Source: Verrucomicrobiales bacterium
GTDB lineage: Bacteria > Verrucomicrobiota > Verrucomicrobiia > Limisphaerales > SXQI01
Reading direction: 5' to 3'
NCBI GenBank assembly: GCA_005793025.1
Contig: SXQI01000081.1
Span: 1 to 5,621 of the forward strand
Length of the DNA: 5,621 nucleotides
Part shown: positions 1 to 5,621 of the stretch, in pieces
How positions within the stretch are numbered: position 1 is the stretch's first letter
Layout: each line of letters begins with the position of its first letter
The notes under the pieces: model-generated
What the model was told of the DNA's origin: nothing
The model's input: the letters and a program-made list of their open reading frames with translations, nothing else
Databases searched by the model: none
Position numbers and translations under genes: made by a program

Positions 1-1364
1 CCGATCCGGAATTCGCGGACCGAACCTATATCGAGCCGATCACCCCGGAATGTGTTGAGAAAATCATCGTCCGAGAGCTAGGCGAAATGAAGTCTCTCGG
101 GGCCTCCGGAAAACTGGTGCTCCTTCCCACATTAGGCGGCCAAACTGCGTTGAACACCGCAATGTCGCTCCATAAAAGTGGGGTGCTTGAGAAGCATGAT
201 GTCGAGATGATCGGTGCTAAGGCTGAGGCTATCCACAAAGGAGAAGATCGTGCCGCGTTCAAGGAGTTGATGTTGGGTATCGGACTCGATGTCCCGATCA
301 GTGGCACCGCACATTCCATTGAAGAAGCGCGAGCCGTCGCTGAAAAAATCGGCCGCTACCCACTCATCGTTCGTCCCGCCTTCACACTCGGCGGCACCGG
401 CGGTGGTATCGGATACAACCGTGAAGAATTTGAAACGATCGCCAAGCGAGGCATCGAACTCTCCCCCGTATCGGAAATTTTAGTCGAGGAGTCCCTGCTC
501 GGCTGGAAGGAATACGAAATGGAAGTGATGCGTGATCGTGCCGATAATTGCGTCATCATCTGTTCGATCGAAAATTTTGATCCGATGGGAGTCCACACCG
601 GTGACTCGATCACGGTCGCCCCGATCCAGACGCTGACAGACAAGGAATTCCAAATCATGCGAGATCAAAGTTTCGCAGTGATTCGAGCTGTTGGTGTTGA
701 AACAGGGGGATCGAATATTCAGTTCGGTGTTAACCCGGATAATGGGCGCATGGTGATCATCGAAATGAACCCTCGCGTCTCGAGATCCTCCGCTCTCGCG
801 TCCAAGGCAACAGGATTTCCAATCGCAAAAATCGCAGCAAAACTCGCGGTGGGATATCTCCTTGATGAGATTAAAAATGACATCACCCGCGTCACCCCGG
901 CTTCCTTCGAGCCAACGATTGATTACGTTGTCACCAAAATCCCCCGTTTTGCATTTGAGAAATTTCCTCAAGCGGATCCCACCCTTACCACGATGATGAA
1001 ATCGGTAGGTGAGGCGATGGCAATCGGACGCACCTTTAAAGAAAGCATGCAGAAATGCCTGCGCTCTCTGGAGATTGGACGATCTGGACTCGGAGGCGAT
1101 GGGAAACCTTGGCGAATCGGAACCGAAGTTTATGGAGATAGGGACATCCTTCCGCGCGAGGTGATCTCCCGCAAATTAAGCATTCCCAACGCTGAACGAA
1201 TCTTTTTCATTCGACACGCCCTTCGCGCTGGATTCAGCATCGAAGCTATCTTTCAAATCTGTAAAATCGACCGATGGTTTCTCACTCAGATTAAGGAGAT
1301 CGTTGATCTAGAGGAAGAGTTGGCTCAATCCAAGAACCAGTCTAACGCTAACCCTAGGTCTTAA
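1..1364 (+). CDS. carB: Carbamoyl-phosphate synthase large subunit, N-terminal half (partial at 5' end; split or truncated carB)
   Basis: The large subunit uses ATP to make carbamoyl phosphate from bicarbonate and glutamine-derived ammonia for pyrimidine and arginine synthesis. The frame is open from the window edge (first full codon at base 3), starting DPEFADRTYIEPI, which matches about residue 57 of E. coli CarB; the true start lies upstream. Counting from the Met at base 87, the first ATP-grasp (carboxyphosphate) domain is intact: LPTLGGQTALN (13-23), R55, R96 with the loop GGTGGGIGYN (102-111), E135 and E142, H170, Q212 and EMNPRVSRS (226-234). Part of the oligomerisation domain follows, including KIDRWFLTQIKEI (393-405). 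The frame then stops after a short polar tail, at about E. coli residue 500 of 1073, so the second ATP-grasp domain and the allosteric domain are missing. The estimated full product is about 510 residues. This fits a split carB1 as in some archaea and Aquifex (family knowledge), with the other half elsewhere. A recent truncation is less likely because pyrD follows cleanly. Confidence 0.95.
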   Translation, partial: DPEFADRTYIEPITPECVEKIIVRELGEMKSLGASGKLVLLPTLGGQTALNTAMSLHKSGVLEKHDVEMIGAKAEAIHKGEDRAAFKELMLGIGLDVPISGTAHSIEEARAVAEKIGRYPLIVRPAFTLGGTGGGIGYNREEFETIAKRGIELSPVSEILVEESLLGWKEYEMEVMRDRADNCVIICSIENFDPMGVHTGDSITVAPIQTLTDKEFQIMRDQSFAVIRAVGVETGGSNIQFGVNPDNGRMVIIEMNPRVSRSSALASKATGFPIAKIAAKLAVGYLLDEIKNDITRVTPASFEPTIDYVVTKIPRFAFEKFPQADPTLTTMMKSVGEAMAIGRTFKESMQKCLRSLEIGRSGLGGDGKPWRIGTEVYGDRDILPREVISRKLSIPNAERIFFIRHALRAGFSIEAIFQICKIDRWFLTQIKEIVDLEEELAQSKNQSNANPRS

Positions 1365-1371
1365 AGGGTTA
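1349..1371 (+). promoter_or_regulatory. Small hairpin across the carB stop and pyrD start
   Basis: TAACCCT (1349-1355) and AGGGTTA (1365-1371) are perfect 7-base inverted repeats separated by a 9-base loop that holds the carB stop codon. The right arm includes the only purine-rich SD-like bases (AAAGGG, 1363-1368) and the A of the pyrD ATG. If it folds in mRNA it would partly hide the pyrD start until ribosomes finish carB, giving translational coupling. The pairing is seen directly; the regulatory role is inferred. A 7-bp match at this spacing could also be chance. Confidence 0.35.
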
Positions 1372-2432
1372 TGAGTTGGTTTTATCGCCAAGTTATTCGG
1401 CGTGCCTTGTTTCAGCAGGACTCCGAATCTGTTCACGAGTTGACTCTCAAAGCGTTAGCGCACGCGTCTCATTCTCCGTTTTTATTGAATGCGCTCGCAT
1501 CGTTCTGCGGATCTCCACCGCGACCCTTGCGCCTGTGGGATTTAGATTTTCCTAATCCAATCGGCCTCGCTGCCGGAATGGATAAGCGTGGTGTTGCACT
1601 GCCAGCTTGGGCTGCGATGGGTTTTGGTTTTTGTGAATTAGGTGGAGTGACTTGGCATCCCCAACCCGGCAATCCACGACCTCGAATGTTTCGTGCGGTG
1701 CAACCTGAAGCACTAATTAATCGAATGGGGTTTAACAATGATGGCGCGGAAGCGTTCGCATCAACACTTCAGGGATGGCGAAGTTCTGGCCTTTGGCCAA
1801 AGCATCCAGTCGGAGTGAATCTAGGGAAATCAAAAATCACCGCATTGCAAGAGGCAGCTCAAGATTACGCCAAAAGCCTAGATTTACTTTGGCCTCTGGC
1901 TGATTTTTTTGTCGTCAACGTTAGCTCACCAAACACCCCTAACCTGCGTCAGCTACAGGATAAAACTGCTTTGGATGAAGTCCTTGATGCTGTCCAAATG
2001 GTCAACCAGCGACATGCGATCACGGCCTCAATCCCTGGCAAACCAATTCTTGTCAAAGTCGCCCCTGATCTTTCGTTCGAAGCCCTCGATGAGATTCTTG
2101 AACTGAGCCTCTCGCGAAACCTTTCAGGGATCGTCGCGACCAACACCACGGTCACCCGTCCACCCACGACAGATCTGAGAACGCGCCGGATCTATGAAGA
2201 AACGGGGGGCTTAAGCGGCCGTCCATTGCGAGACCGAAGCACTGAGGTAATCAGGCATCTAGCAAAGAATACGCATGGAAAACTCCCTATCATCGGTGTC
2301 GGTGGTGTGTTCTCAGCAACAGATGCCTTAGAAAAATTTGCTGCCGGGGCAACTCTGGTTCAGATCTATTCAGGCCTCGTCTACCAAGGACCTAGTTTGA
2401 TTAAGGAAATTGTCGAGTCTTTGGAACCCTAA
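1371..2432 (+). CDS. pyrD: Dihydroorotate dehydrogenase (quinone), class 2
   Basis: Oxidises dihydroorotate to orotate in pyrimidine synthesis, passing electrons through FMN to membrane quinone. At 353 residues it has the usual class 2 length. The N-terminal extension (about 1-45, beginning MSWFYRQVIRRALFQQD) is the part that docks class 2 enzymes to the inner membrane. The FMN barrel follows: GLAAGMDKRG (65-74), GFCELGGVTWHPQPGNPRPR (86-105), RMGFNNDG (118-125), VGVNLGKSK (147-155), VNVSSPNTPNLRQLQ (182-196) with S186 in the position of the class 2 catalytic serine, VKVAPDL (228-234), ATNTT (256-260), GGLSGRPL (279-286) and the phosphate-binding IGVGGVFSATDAL (308-320). The ATG at 1371 gives the expected N-terminus and lies 6 bases after the carB stop, so the two genes are probably co-transcribed and may be translationally coupled. 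No conserved residue appears to be lost. Confidence 0.97.
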   Translation: MSWFYRQVIRRALFQQDSESVHELTLKALAHASHSPFLLNALASFCGSPPRPLRLWDLDFPNPIGLAAGMDKRGVALPAWAAMGFGFCELGGVTWHPQPGNPRPRMFRAVQPEALINRMGFNNDGAEAFASTLQGWRSSGLWPKHPVGVNLGKSKITALQEAAQDYAKSLDLLWPLADFFVVNVSSPNTPNLRQLQDKTALDEVLDAVQMVNQRHAITASIPGKPILVKVAPDLSFEALDEILELSLSRNLSGIVATNTTVTRPPTTDLRTRRIYEETGGLSGRPLRDRSTEVIRHLAKNTHGKLPIIGVGGVFSATDALEKFAAGATLVQIYSGLVYQGPSLIKEIVESLEP

Positions 2433-2461
2433 GAAGGCTTTGATGAGGATAGCAGCTTAGC

Positions 2462-2488
2462 GATATCAGCATTTTTATTGCTGATATT
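2462..2488 (+). terminator. AT-rich hairpin after pyrD; possible weak terminator or operator
   Basis: ATATCAGCA (2463-2471) pairs perfectly with TGCTGATAT (2479-2487) around a 7-base loop TTTTTAT, with a possible extra G-U pair at the base. It lies between the pyrD stop and the next start, where a transcript end would be expected. The stem is AT-rich and no uninterrupted T-run follows, only TCTCTGAAATTTC, so it is a poor intrinsic terminator on the + strand. It could instead be a dyad operator for the downstream gene. The dyad is seen; its role is uncertain. Confidence 0.4.
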
Positions 2489-2514
2489 CTCTGAAATTTC
2501 TTCAAATTACTGTC

Positions 2515-3402
2515 ATGAAACTCCGTGTTGCAACCTTGCCCGCTTTGATTGAGTTCTGCCTCATGACATCAATGATTTGGTGTTTTGCAATGAGTTCTCC
2601 AGCGAAGGCTGCCCCTCCCGGAATCTTCGACCGGACAAATCTCGTCGCGTGGTGCATTGTGCCGTTCGATGCAAAGAAGAGGGGGCCCGAGGAACGAGCT
2701 CAGATGTTGAAACGGCTTGGACTACGACGACTCGCGTATGACTGGCGTGCGGAACATATCCCCACTTTTGACGCTGAGGTGGAAGCGTGCAACCGTAACG
2801 GGATCGAACTGACCGCGTGGTGGTTTCCTTCCACTCTGGACAACGATGCGCGGACAATTCTCAACGTTCTCGAGAGGCACAAAACCAAGACCCAACTGTG
2901 GGTTACAGGCGGAGGAGAACTCACCAAGACCGCCGAAGAACAAACTCAACGCATCAAGGCGGAAGTAGATCGGTTACGTCCAATCGCGGAGGCCGCAGGC
3001 CGCATCGGCTGTCGTGTGGGCCTTTATAACCACGGAGGTTGGTTTGGTGAACCTGAGAATCAAATTCAGGTCATTCAGGCTTTAGGCTCCACCAATGTGG
3101 GAATGATTTACAACCTGCATCATGGCCACGCGCATCTTGATCGTTTTGAAAACTTTCTACCCAAAATGATCCCCTATCTTTACGCCATAAACCTCAATGG
3201 CATGGTGAAGGACGGAGATCAGACAGGAAAAAAAATCCTTCATTTAGGTGAAGGTGATCAGGAATTACGATTACTCAAGGCCATTCGTGACAGTGGCTGG
3301 AATGGTGCAGTTGGTATTCTAGACCATCGACCTGAAACCGATTCTGAAGAAACCTTGGGTCGCAACCTGCGCGGGCTGGATGGTCTTCGGTTGCAACTTT
3401 AG
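2515..3402 (+). CDS. Exported sugar isomerase/epimerase-like TIM-barrel protein
   Basis: A 295-residue protein with an N-terminal export signal: K2 and R4, a hydrophobic stretch at about 5-26, and a probable signal peptidase I site near AKA-AP (30-34). Starting at 2515 keeps the basic n-region; later Met codons at 17, 20 and 26 would spoil the signal. The mature part reads as a xylose-isomerase-like (AP endonuclease 2 type) barrel with strand-like segments RLAYDWR (72-78), ELTAWWFP (98-105), TQLWVTGGGE (126-135), CRVGLYNHGGW (166-176), VGMIYNLHHGHAHLDRF (195-211), YLYAINLNGM (221-230), HLGEGDQE (243-250) and AVGILDHRP (265-273). Such exported proteins are common in Planctomycetota and Verrucomicrobiota, usually named sugar phosphate isomerase/epimerase without proven substrate. 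Several positions where the family usually has acidic metal ligands seem to be N or H here, so catalysis is not assured. No Shine-Dalgarno is obvious upstream. It is 30 bases from the next gene. Confidence 0.8.
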   Translation: MKLRVATLPALIEFCLMTSMIWCFAMSSPAKAAPPGIFDRTNLVAWCIVPFDAKKRGPEERAQMLKRLGLRRLAYDWRAEHIPTFDAEVEACNRNGIELTAWWFPSTLDNDARTILNVLERHKTKTQLWVTGGGELTKTAEEQTQRIKAEVDRLRPIAEAAGRIGCRVGLYNHGGWFGEPENQIQVIQALGSTNVGMIYNLHHGHAHLDRFENFLPKMIPYLYAINLNGMVKDGDQTGKKILHLGEGDQELRLLKAIRDSGWNGAVGILDHRPETDSEETLGRNLRGLDGLRLQL

Positions 3403-3432
3403 CACCAATTTGGCAGCGTTCCCCTCCGATTC

Positions 3433-3990
3433 ATGAACCGAGTTTTAGTCCTATACGATTCCAAGTCCGGCAACGTCCGCAAAATGGCCGAATTGGTTGG
3501 CCAAGGTGCCGCGTCGGTGCCCGACACCGAAGTTCGAGTGCTTAGCGTTGACGAAGCCAAAGCGGAAGATGTGGCGTGGTGTGATGGGATCGCCGTTGGC
3601 AGTCCTACCAATATGGGAGTGCTCTCATGGAAGATGAAGAAATTCTGGGATGAAGAGATGGGAGCAAGTTGGATGCAGATTGACGGAAAAATTGGCTGCG
3701 CCTTTAGTTCTGCTGGTGGCTGGGGTGGAGGCATGGAGCTGGCTTGTCAGTCGATTCTCACAGTCTTGATGAACTTTGGGTTTCTGGTGTTCGGAGTCAC
3801 CGATTACGCCTCAAAAATGGTCACCTTGCACTACGGAGCGGTTGCGGCTAAGGAACCTCGTGAGGATGGAACCCAAGCGGCGTGTCGCCTTCTCGGACAG
3901 CGGTTGGCGGAGTGGACCGCCCTCTACGTCCATGGACGCAAAGACCAACATCCCACCCTACGATTGGATCAACGGCAACGCCCGGGTTGA
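3433..3990 (+). CDS. Flavodoxin-like/WrbA-family flavoprotein, probable NAD(P)H:quinone oxidoreductase
   Basis: A 185-residue cytoplasmic flavodoxin-fold protein expected to bind FMN. It begins with a typical first strand and FMN phosphate loop, VLVLYDSKSGNVRKMAE (4-20), then GIAVGSPTNMGVLSWKMKKF (52-71), resembling the second flavin loop of WrbA proteins. IDGKIGCAFSSAGGWGGG (83-100) corresponds to the third loop (GK...FSSTGT.GGG in WrbA), followed by the helix and strand LTVLMNFGFLVFGV (109-122). The helix LLGQRLAEWTALYVHG (153-168) matches the usual family C-terminus; the basic Gln/Arg-rich tail after it looks unconserved. WrbA enzymes reduce quinones with two electrons from NAD(P)H, but the canonical WrbA loop is only partly kept, so a generic flavodoxin or NADPH-dependent FMN reductase role is also possible. 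It lies between the exported barrel protein and the HAD phosphatase with no visible pathway link. No clear Shine-Dalgarno precedes the ATG. Confidence 0.82.
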   Translation: MNRVLVLYDSKSGNVRKMAELVGQGAASVPDTEVRVLSVDEAKAEDVAWCDGIAVGSPTNMGVLSWKMKKFWDEEMGASWMQIDGKIGCAFSSAGGWGGGMELACQSILTVLMNFGFLVFGVTDYASKMVTLHYGAVAAKEPREDGTQAACRLLGQRLAEWTALYVHGRKDQHPTLRLDQRQRPG

Positions 3991-4059
3991 GCCGTGTAAC
4001 TCGATGCTGCCTGCCCCGTTCTCTTCCGAATCTTTCCATTACAACAGATTGATCACGAC

Positions 4060-4737
4060 ATGATTCGCCTCGTACTTTTTGATATCGACGGGACCCTAAT
4101 CCGCTCTGGCGGTGCTGGAGTTCGTGCTTTTAAGGAGGCATTCGCCTCCGTGTTTAACTCGTCGCAAGCGACCGAAGGTGTCAGTTTTTCGGGCCGAACA
4201 GACCACGCCCTTCTGCGGGAATGCCTGACACGGATCGGGAAAGAGATGACCACCGAAAACGTGACACGGTTTTTTGATGCTTACACTAAACTCCTTCAAG
4301 AATTATTAGAAGTAGTGCCGGGCGAGATTTGCCCCGGAGTCGAGGATTGGATTTCCTCGTTAAAAACCCTGCCTCATCAACCTGAGATCGGCCTCTTAAC
4401 AGGCAACATCCAACGGGGTGCAGAACTCAAATTGACTCGATACGGACTTTGGAAGCACTTCTATTTCGGGGGTTATGGGGATGATCATGAGGATCGGAAT
4501 CGAATCGCAGCAACTGCGTTCGACCGAGGTTCTAGACATCTCAACACAGTTCTGCGTGGAGACGAGGTGTTGGTAATTGGTGATACCCCGCACGACATCA
4601 CCTGTGGCCGGGCGATCCAAGCAAAAGTGCTCGCCGTCGCCACAGGAGCTCATTCGATGGAGGAATTAACTCCTCATCGGGCAGACTGGCTCGTACAGGA
4701 CTTGCTGAGAATTAGCCCGGCGGAGATTTGTCTCTAA
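4060..4737 (+). CDS. HAD-superfamily hydrolase, phosphoglycolate phosphatase-like
   Basis: A 225-residue cytoplasmic phosphatase of the haloacid dehalogenase superfamily, close in layout to phosphoglycolate phosphatases and beta-phosphoglucomutase-like enzymes. All four HAD motifs are present: motif I FDIDGTL (7-13) with nucleophile D8 and acid/base D10; an alpha-helical C1 cap at about 16-85, including SGRTDHALLREC (44-55); motif II LLTGN with T114; motif III K124 in AELKLTRYGLW (121-131); and motif IV VIGDTPHDI (172-180) with the Mg2+-binding D175 and D179. The substrate cannot be read from sequence. Phosphoglycolate is the usual family annotation, but many relatives act on other small phosphoesters. 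The ATG at 4060 sits just before motif I as expected. No Shine-Dalgarno is visible, and the preceding gap is 69 bases. The stop codon overlaps that of the zinc-ribbon gene on the opposite strand. Confidence 0.9.
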   Translation: MIRLVLFDIDGTLIRSGGAGVRAFKEAFASVFNSSQATEGVSFSGRTDHALLRECLTRIGKEMTTENVTRFFDAYTKLLQELLEVVPGEICPGVEDWISSLKTLPHQPEIGLLTGNIQRGAELKLTRYGLWKHFYFGGYGDDHEDRNRIAATAFDRGSRHLNTVLRGDEVLVIGDTPHDITCGRAIQAKVLAVATGAHSMEELTPHRADWLVQDLLRISPAEICL

Positions 4738-4964
4738 TGCGAATGGGGCTTACCCGTCCCACATTTTCCACACGAACTCGGGACGCCGGAGCATTCCGCT
4801 CCTGCAGTGGCATTCGGCGATCCAGCGGATGCAAAAACTGACAACTGCTTAGTCAGCTTTGGCGATCCACATGCTGGACACGTCGTCCCTTTCCAATCCT
4901 TGGACCGAATGAGTATTTCAGAATTCTGTCCACATTGTTCGCAGTGGAATTCATAAATTGGCAT
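4734..4964 (-). CDS. FmdB-family small zinc-ribbon protein
   Basis: A 76-residue protein starting MPIYEFHCEQCG, the hallmark of the FmdB (putative regulatory protein) zinc-ribbon family. Four cysteines form the ribbon: C8 and C11 (CEQC), and C29 and C32 (CPAC), followed by the typical GSPKLTKQLSVFAS linker (33-46). The tail is rich in Gly, Ser and Cys and has further possible metal ligands (C58, C65, C68, H74, H76). The family was named after a gene in a methylotroph formamidase locus, and its function is poorly defined; regulatory or metal-handling roles are suggested but not proven. It lies 25 bases downstream of the esterase gene on the same strand, so the two may be co-transcribed. Its stop overlaps the HAD gene stop by 4 bases (4734-4737), a convergent arrangement. 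Confidence 0.9.
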   Translation of the reverse strand: MPIYEFHCEQCGQNSEILIRSKDWKGTTCPACGSPKLTKQLSVFASAGSPNATAGAECSGVPSSCGKCGTGKPHSH

Positions 4965-4968
4965 AGGA

Positions 4969-4973
4969 CTCCG
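4969..4973 (-). promoter_or_regulatory. Ribosome binding site of the FmdB-family gene
   Basis: On the - strand the sequence reads CGGAG, then TCCT, then ATG. This puts a GGAG Shine-Dalgarno core 4 bases before the start at 4964. The spacing is slightly short but workable. It is the clearest SD-like site in the window and supports the chosen start. Confidence 0.55.
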
Positions 4974-4989
4974 AAGCGATCTTGTGGGA

Positions 4990-5621
4990 TCAAGACTTAG
5001 TCAGGCCACGGAGATTCTCATCGAACCAGTCGGCAAAAATCTTGAGGTCGCTGACCATATCTGGCCAACCATGATCCTTTCCCGGTCGCTCGATCAATTT
5101 GAATTTGGCCCCCATCTCTTTAGCTTTCGCCCCGAAAATGTTCGCCTGATAAATTGGCACTAGTTTGTCTGCATCGCCGTGGATGATCAATGTGGGAGCC
5201 ATTTTCGCAGTGATGTAATGAATGGGTGAGATCTCCTTTCCGAGAACAGTTCGACTCTCTGCGGTGTCCGAGCGGGGGCCGAATGCTGGTTTGAACTGGA
5301 TGAGTGTCCCAACCCCTACCCCATCATCACCCTGTGATCCCCAATTGGAAAAGTCTGTGGGTGGAAAGAAGCAAGCGACCGCCTGCACCGCACTGCTTTC
5401 CCGATCGATAGGATCCTTTGCATCTGGGGAACCGGGTTTACCCTGAGTCCCCATGGTCAACGACAGATGCCCCCCCGCGCTTCCGCCAGTGATGCCTAGA
5501 TGATCTGGATCCACACCGTATTTCTTCGCGTGATGCCGAATGTAACGAACAGAACGATGAATATCCTGAATAATCTCAGGAATGATGAACCGCGGCTGCG
5601 ACCCATGCACCACCGTGAAAA
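4990..5621 (-). CDS. Alpha/beta-hydrolase, BD-FAE/esterase-lipase type (partial at N-terminus)
   Basis: The C-terminal part, at least 209 residues, of a serine hydrolase of the carboxylesterase/acyl-peptidase kind. The start lies beyond the right edge: the frame stays open to base 5621, and the GTG at 5613-5611 is an internal Val in ..FTVVHGSQPRF, not a real start. Numbering from that Val, features are DIHRSVRYIRHHAKKYGVD (17-35), the nucleophile elbow GGSAGG (43-48) with S45, CFFPPTDFSNWG (81-92), HGDADKLVP (145-153) with D149 as probable catalytic acid, and GKDHGW (178-183) with catalytic H181. The triad is therefore complete. Such proteins in PVC bacteria are usually exported and are thought to remove acyl or feruloyl groups from polysaccharides, but no signal peptide can be seen here because the N-terminus is missing, and the substrate is unknown. 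The zinc-ribbon gene follows 25 bases downstream on the same strand. Confidence 0.9.
   Translation of the reverse strand, partial: FTVVHGSQPRFIIPEIIQDIHRSVRYIRHHAKKYGVDPDHLGITGGSAGGHLSLTMGTQGKPGSPDAKDPIDRESSAVQAVACFFPPTDFSNWGSQGDDGVGVGTLIQFKPAFGPRSDTAESRTVLGKEISPIHYITAKMAPTLIIHGDADKLVPIYQANIFGAKAKEMGAKFKLIERPGKDHGWPDMVSDLKIFADWFDENLRGLTKS

Noticed and set aside
480..971. A 163-codon open frame on the - strand inside carB.
   Set aside because: It lies wholly opposite well-conserved carB sequence, has no recognisable domain, and is explained as a shadow of a strongly coding strand.
2478..2507. A possible sigma-70-like promoter before the exported barrel gene (TTGCTG, then TCAAAT after 18 bases).
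   Set aside because: Only three of six and four of six bases match the consensus, and the -35 candidate lies inside the hairpin arm. This level of match is expected by chance in AT-rich DNA.
3776..4063. An overlapping + frame across the 3' end of the flavodoxin-like gene that ends in an ATGA overlap with the HAD start, raising the idea of a frameshift extending the flavoprotein.
   Set aside because: The annotated frame keeps the family-like C-terminal helix LLGQRLAEWTAL and ends soon after, at a normal length. The other frame shows no family similarity.
5611..5613. GTG on the - strand as a start codon for the esterase.
   Set aside because: The frame continues to the window edge, the residues before it fit the family (VVHGSQP), and starting there would remove the N-terminal strands and oxyanion-hole region of the fold.
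1..5621. Defence island, prophage, transposon or CRISPR-like structure.
   Set aside because: All seven genes belong to metabolic or general housekeeping families. No recombinase, terminal inverted repeats, direct repeat arrays or abrupt composition change was seen.

Overview
The window is an ordinary-looking stretch of bacterial chromosome with seven protein-coding genes, five on the + strand and two on the - strand, packed tightly and with no gap over 100 bases. The two outermost genes run off the ends. No RNA gene, insertion sequence, integrase, CRISPR array or long repeat was seen. Base composition looks balanced and even. A PVC-group bacterium (Verrucomicrobiota or Planctomycetota) is the best guess. 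The reasons are the exported isomerase-like TIM-barrel protein, the BD-FAE-type esterase with a VVHGSQPRF-like segment, the quinone-type dihydroorotate dehydrogenase, and the lack of obvious Shine-Dalgarno sites before most + strand genes. This is inference from protein style, not a phylogenetic result.

Left part (1-2432): the 3' portion of carB (carbamoyl-phosphate synthase large subunit) is followed after 6 bases by pyrD (class 2 dihydroorotate dehydrogenase). Both belong to de novo pyrimidine synthesis and are probably co-transcribed. The carB frame ends after the first ATP-grasp domain and part of the oligomerisation domain. The second, carbamate-phosphorylating half is absent, so this is a split (carB1-type) or truncated large subunit. 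A small hairpin covers the carB stop and pyrD start.

Middle part (2433-4737): an 82-base gap with an AT-rich hairpin leads into three + strand genes: an exported xylose-isomerase-like TIM-barrel protein, a flavodoxin/WrbA-like flavoprotein and a HAD-family phosphatase resembling phosphoglycolate phosphatase. The spacings are 30 and 69 bases. They may share a transcript, but no common pathway is evident.

Right part (4734-5621): on the - strand, a partial alpha/beta-hydrolase (esterase/lipase-like) is followed after 25 bases by a small FmdB-type zinc-ribbon protein. The stop codons of the zinc-ribbon and HAD genes overlap tail to tail by 4 bases.

I found no convincing evidence of a previously undescribed multi-gene system. 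The points most worth checking are the half-length carB, the carB/pyrD junction hairpin, and the non-canonical putative metal-site residues of the exported TIM-barrel protein.
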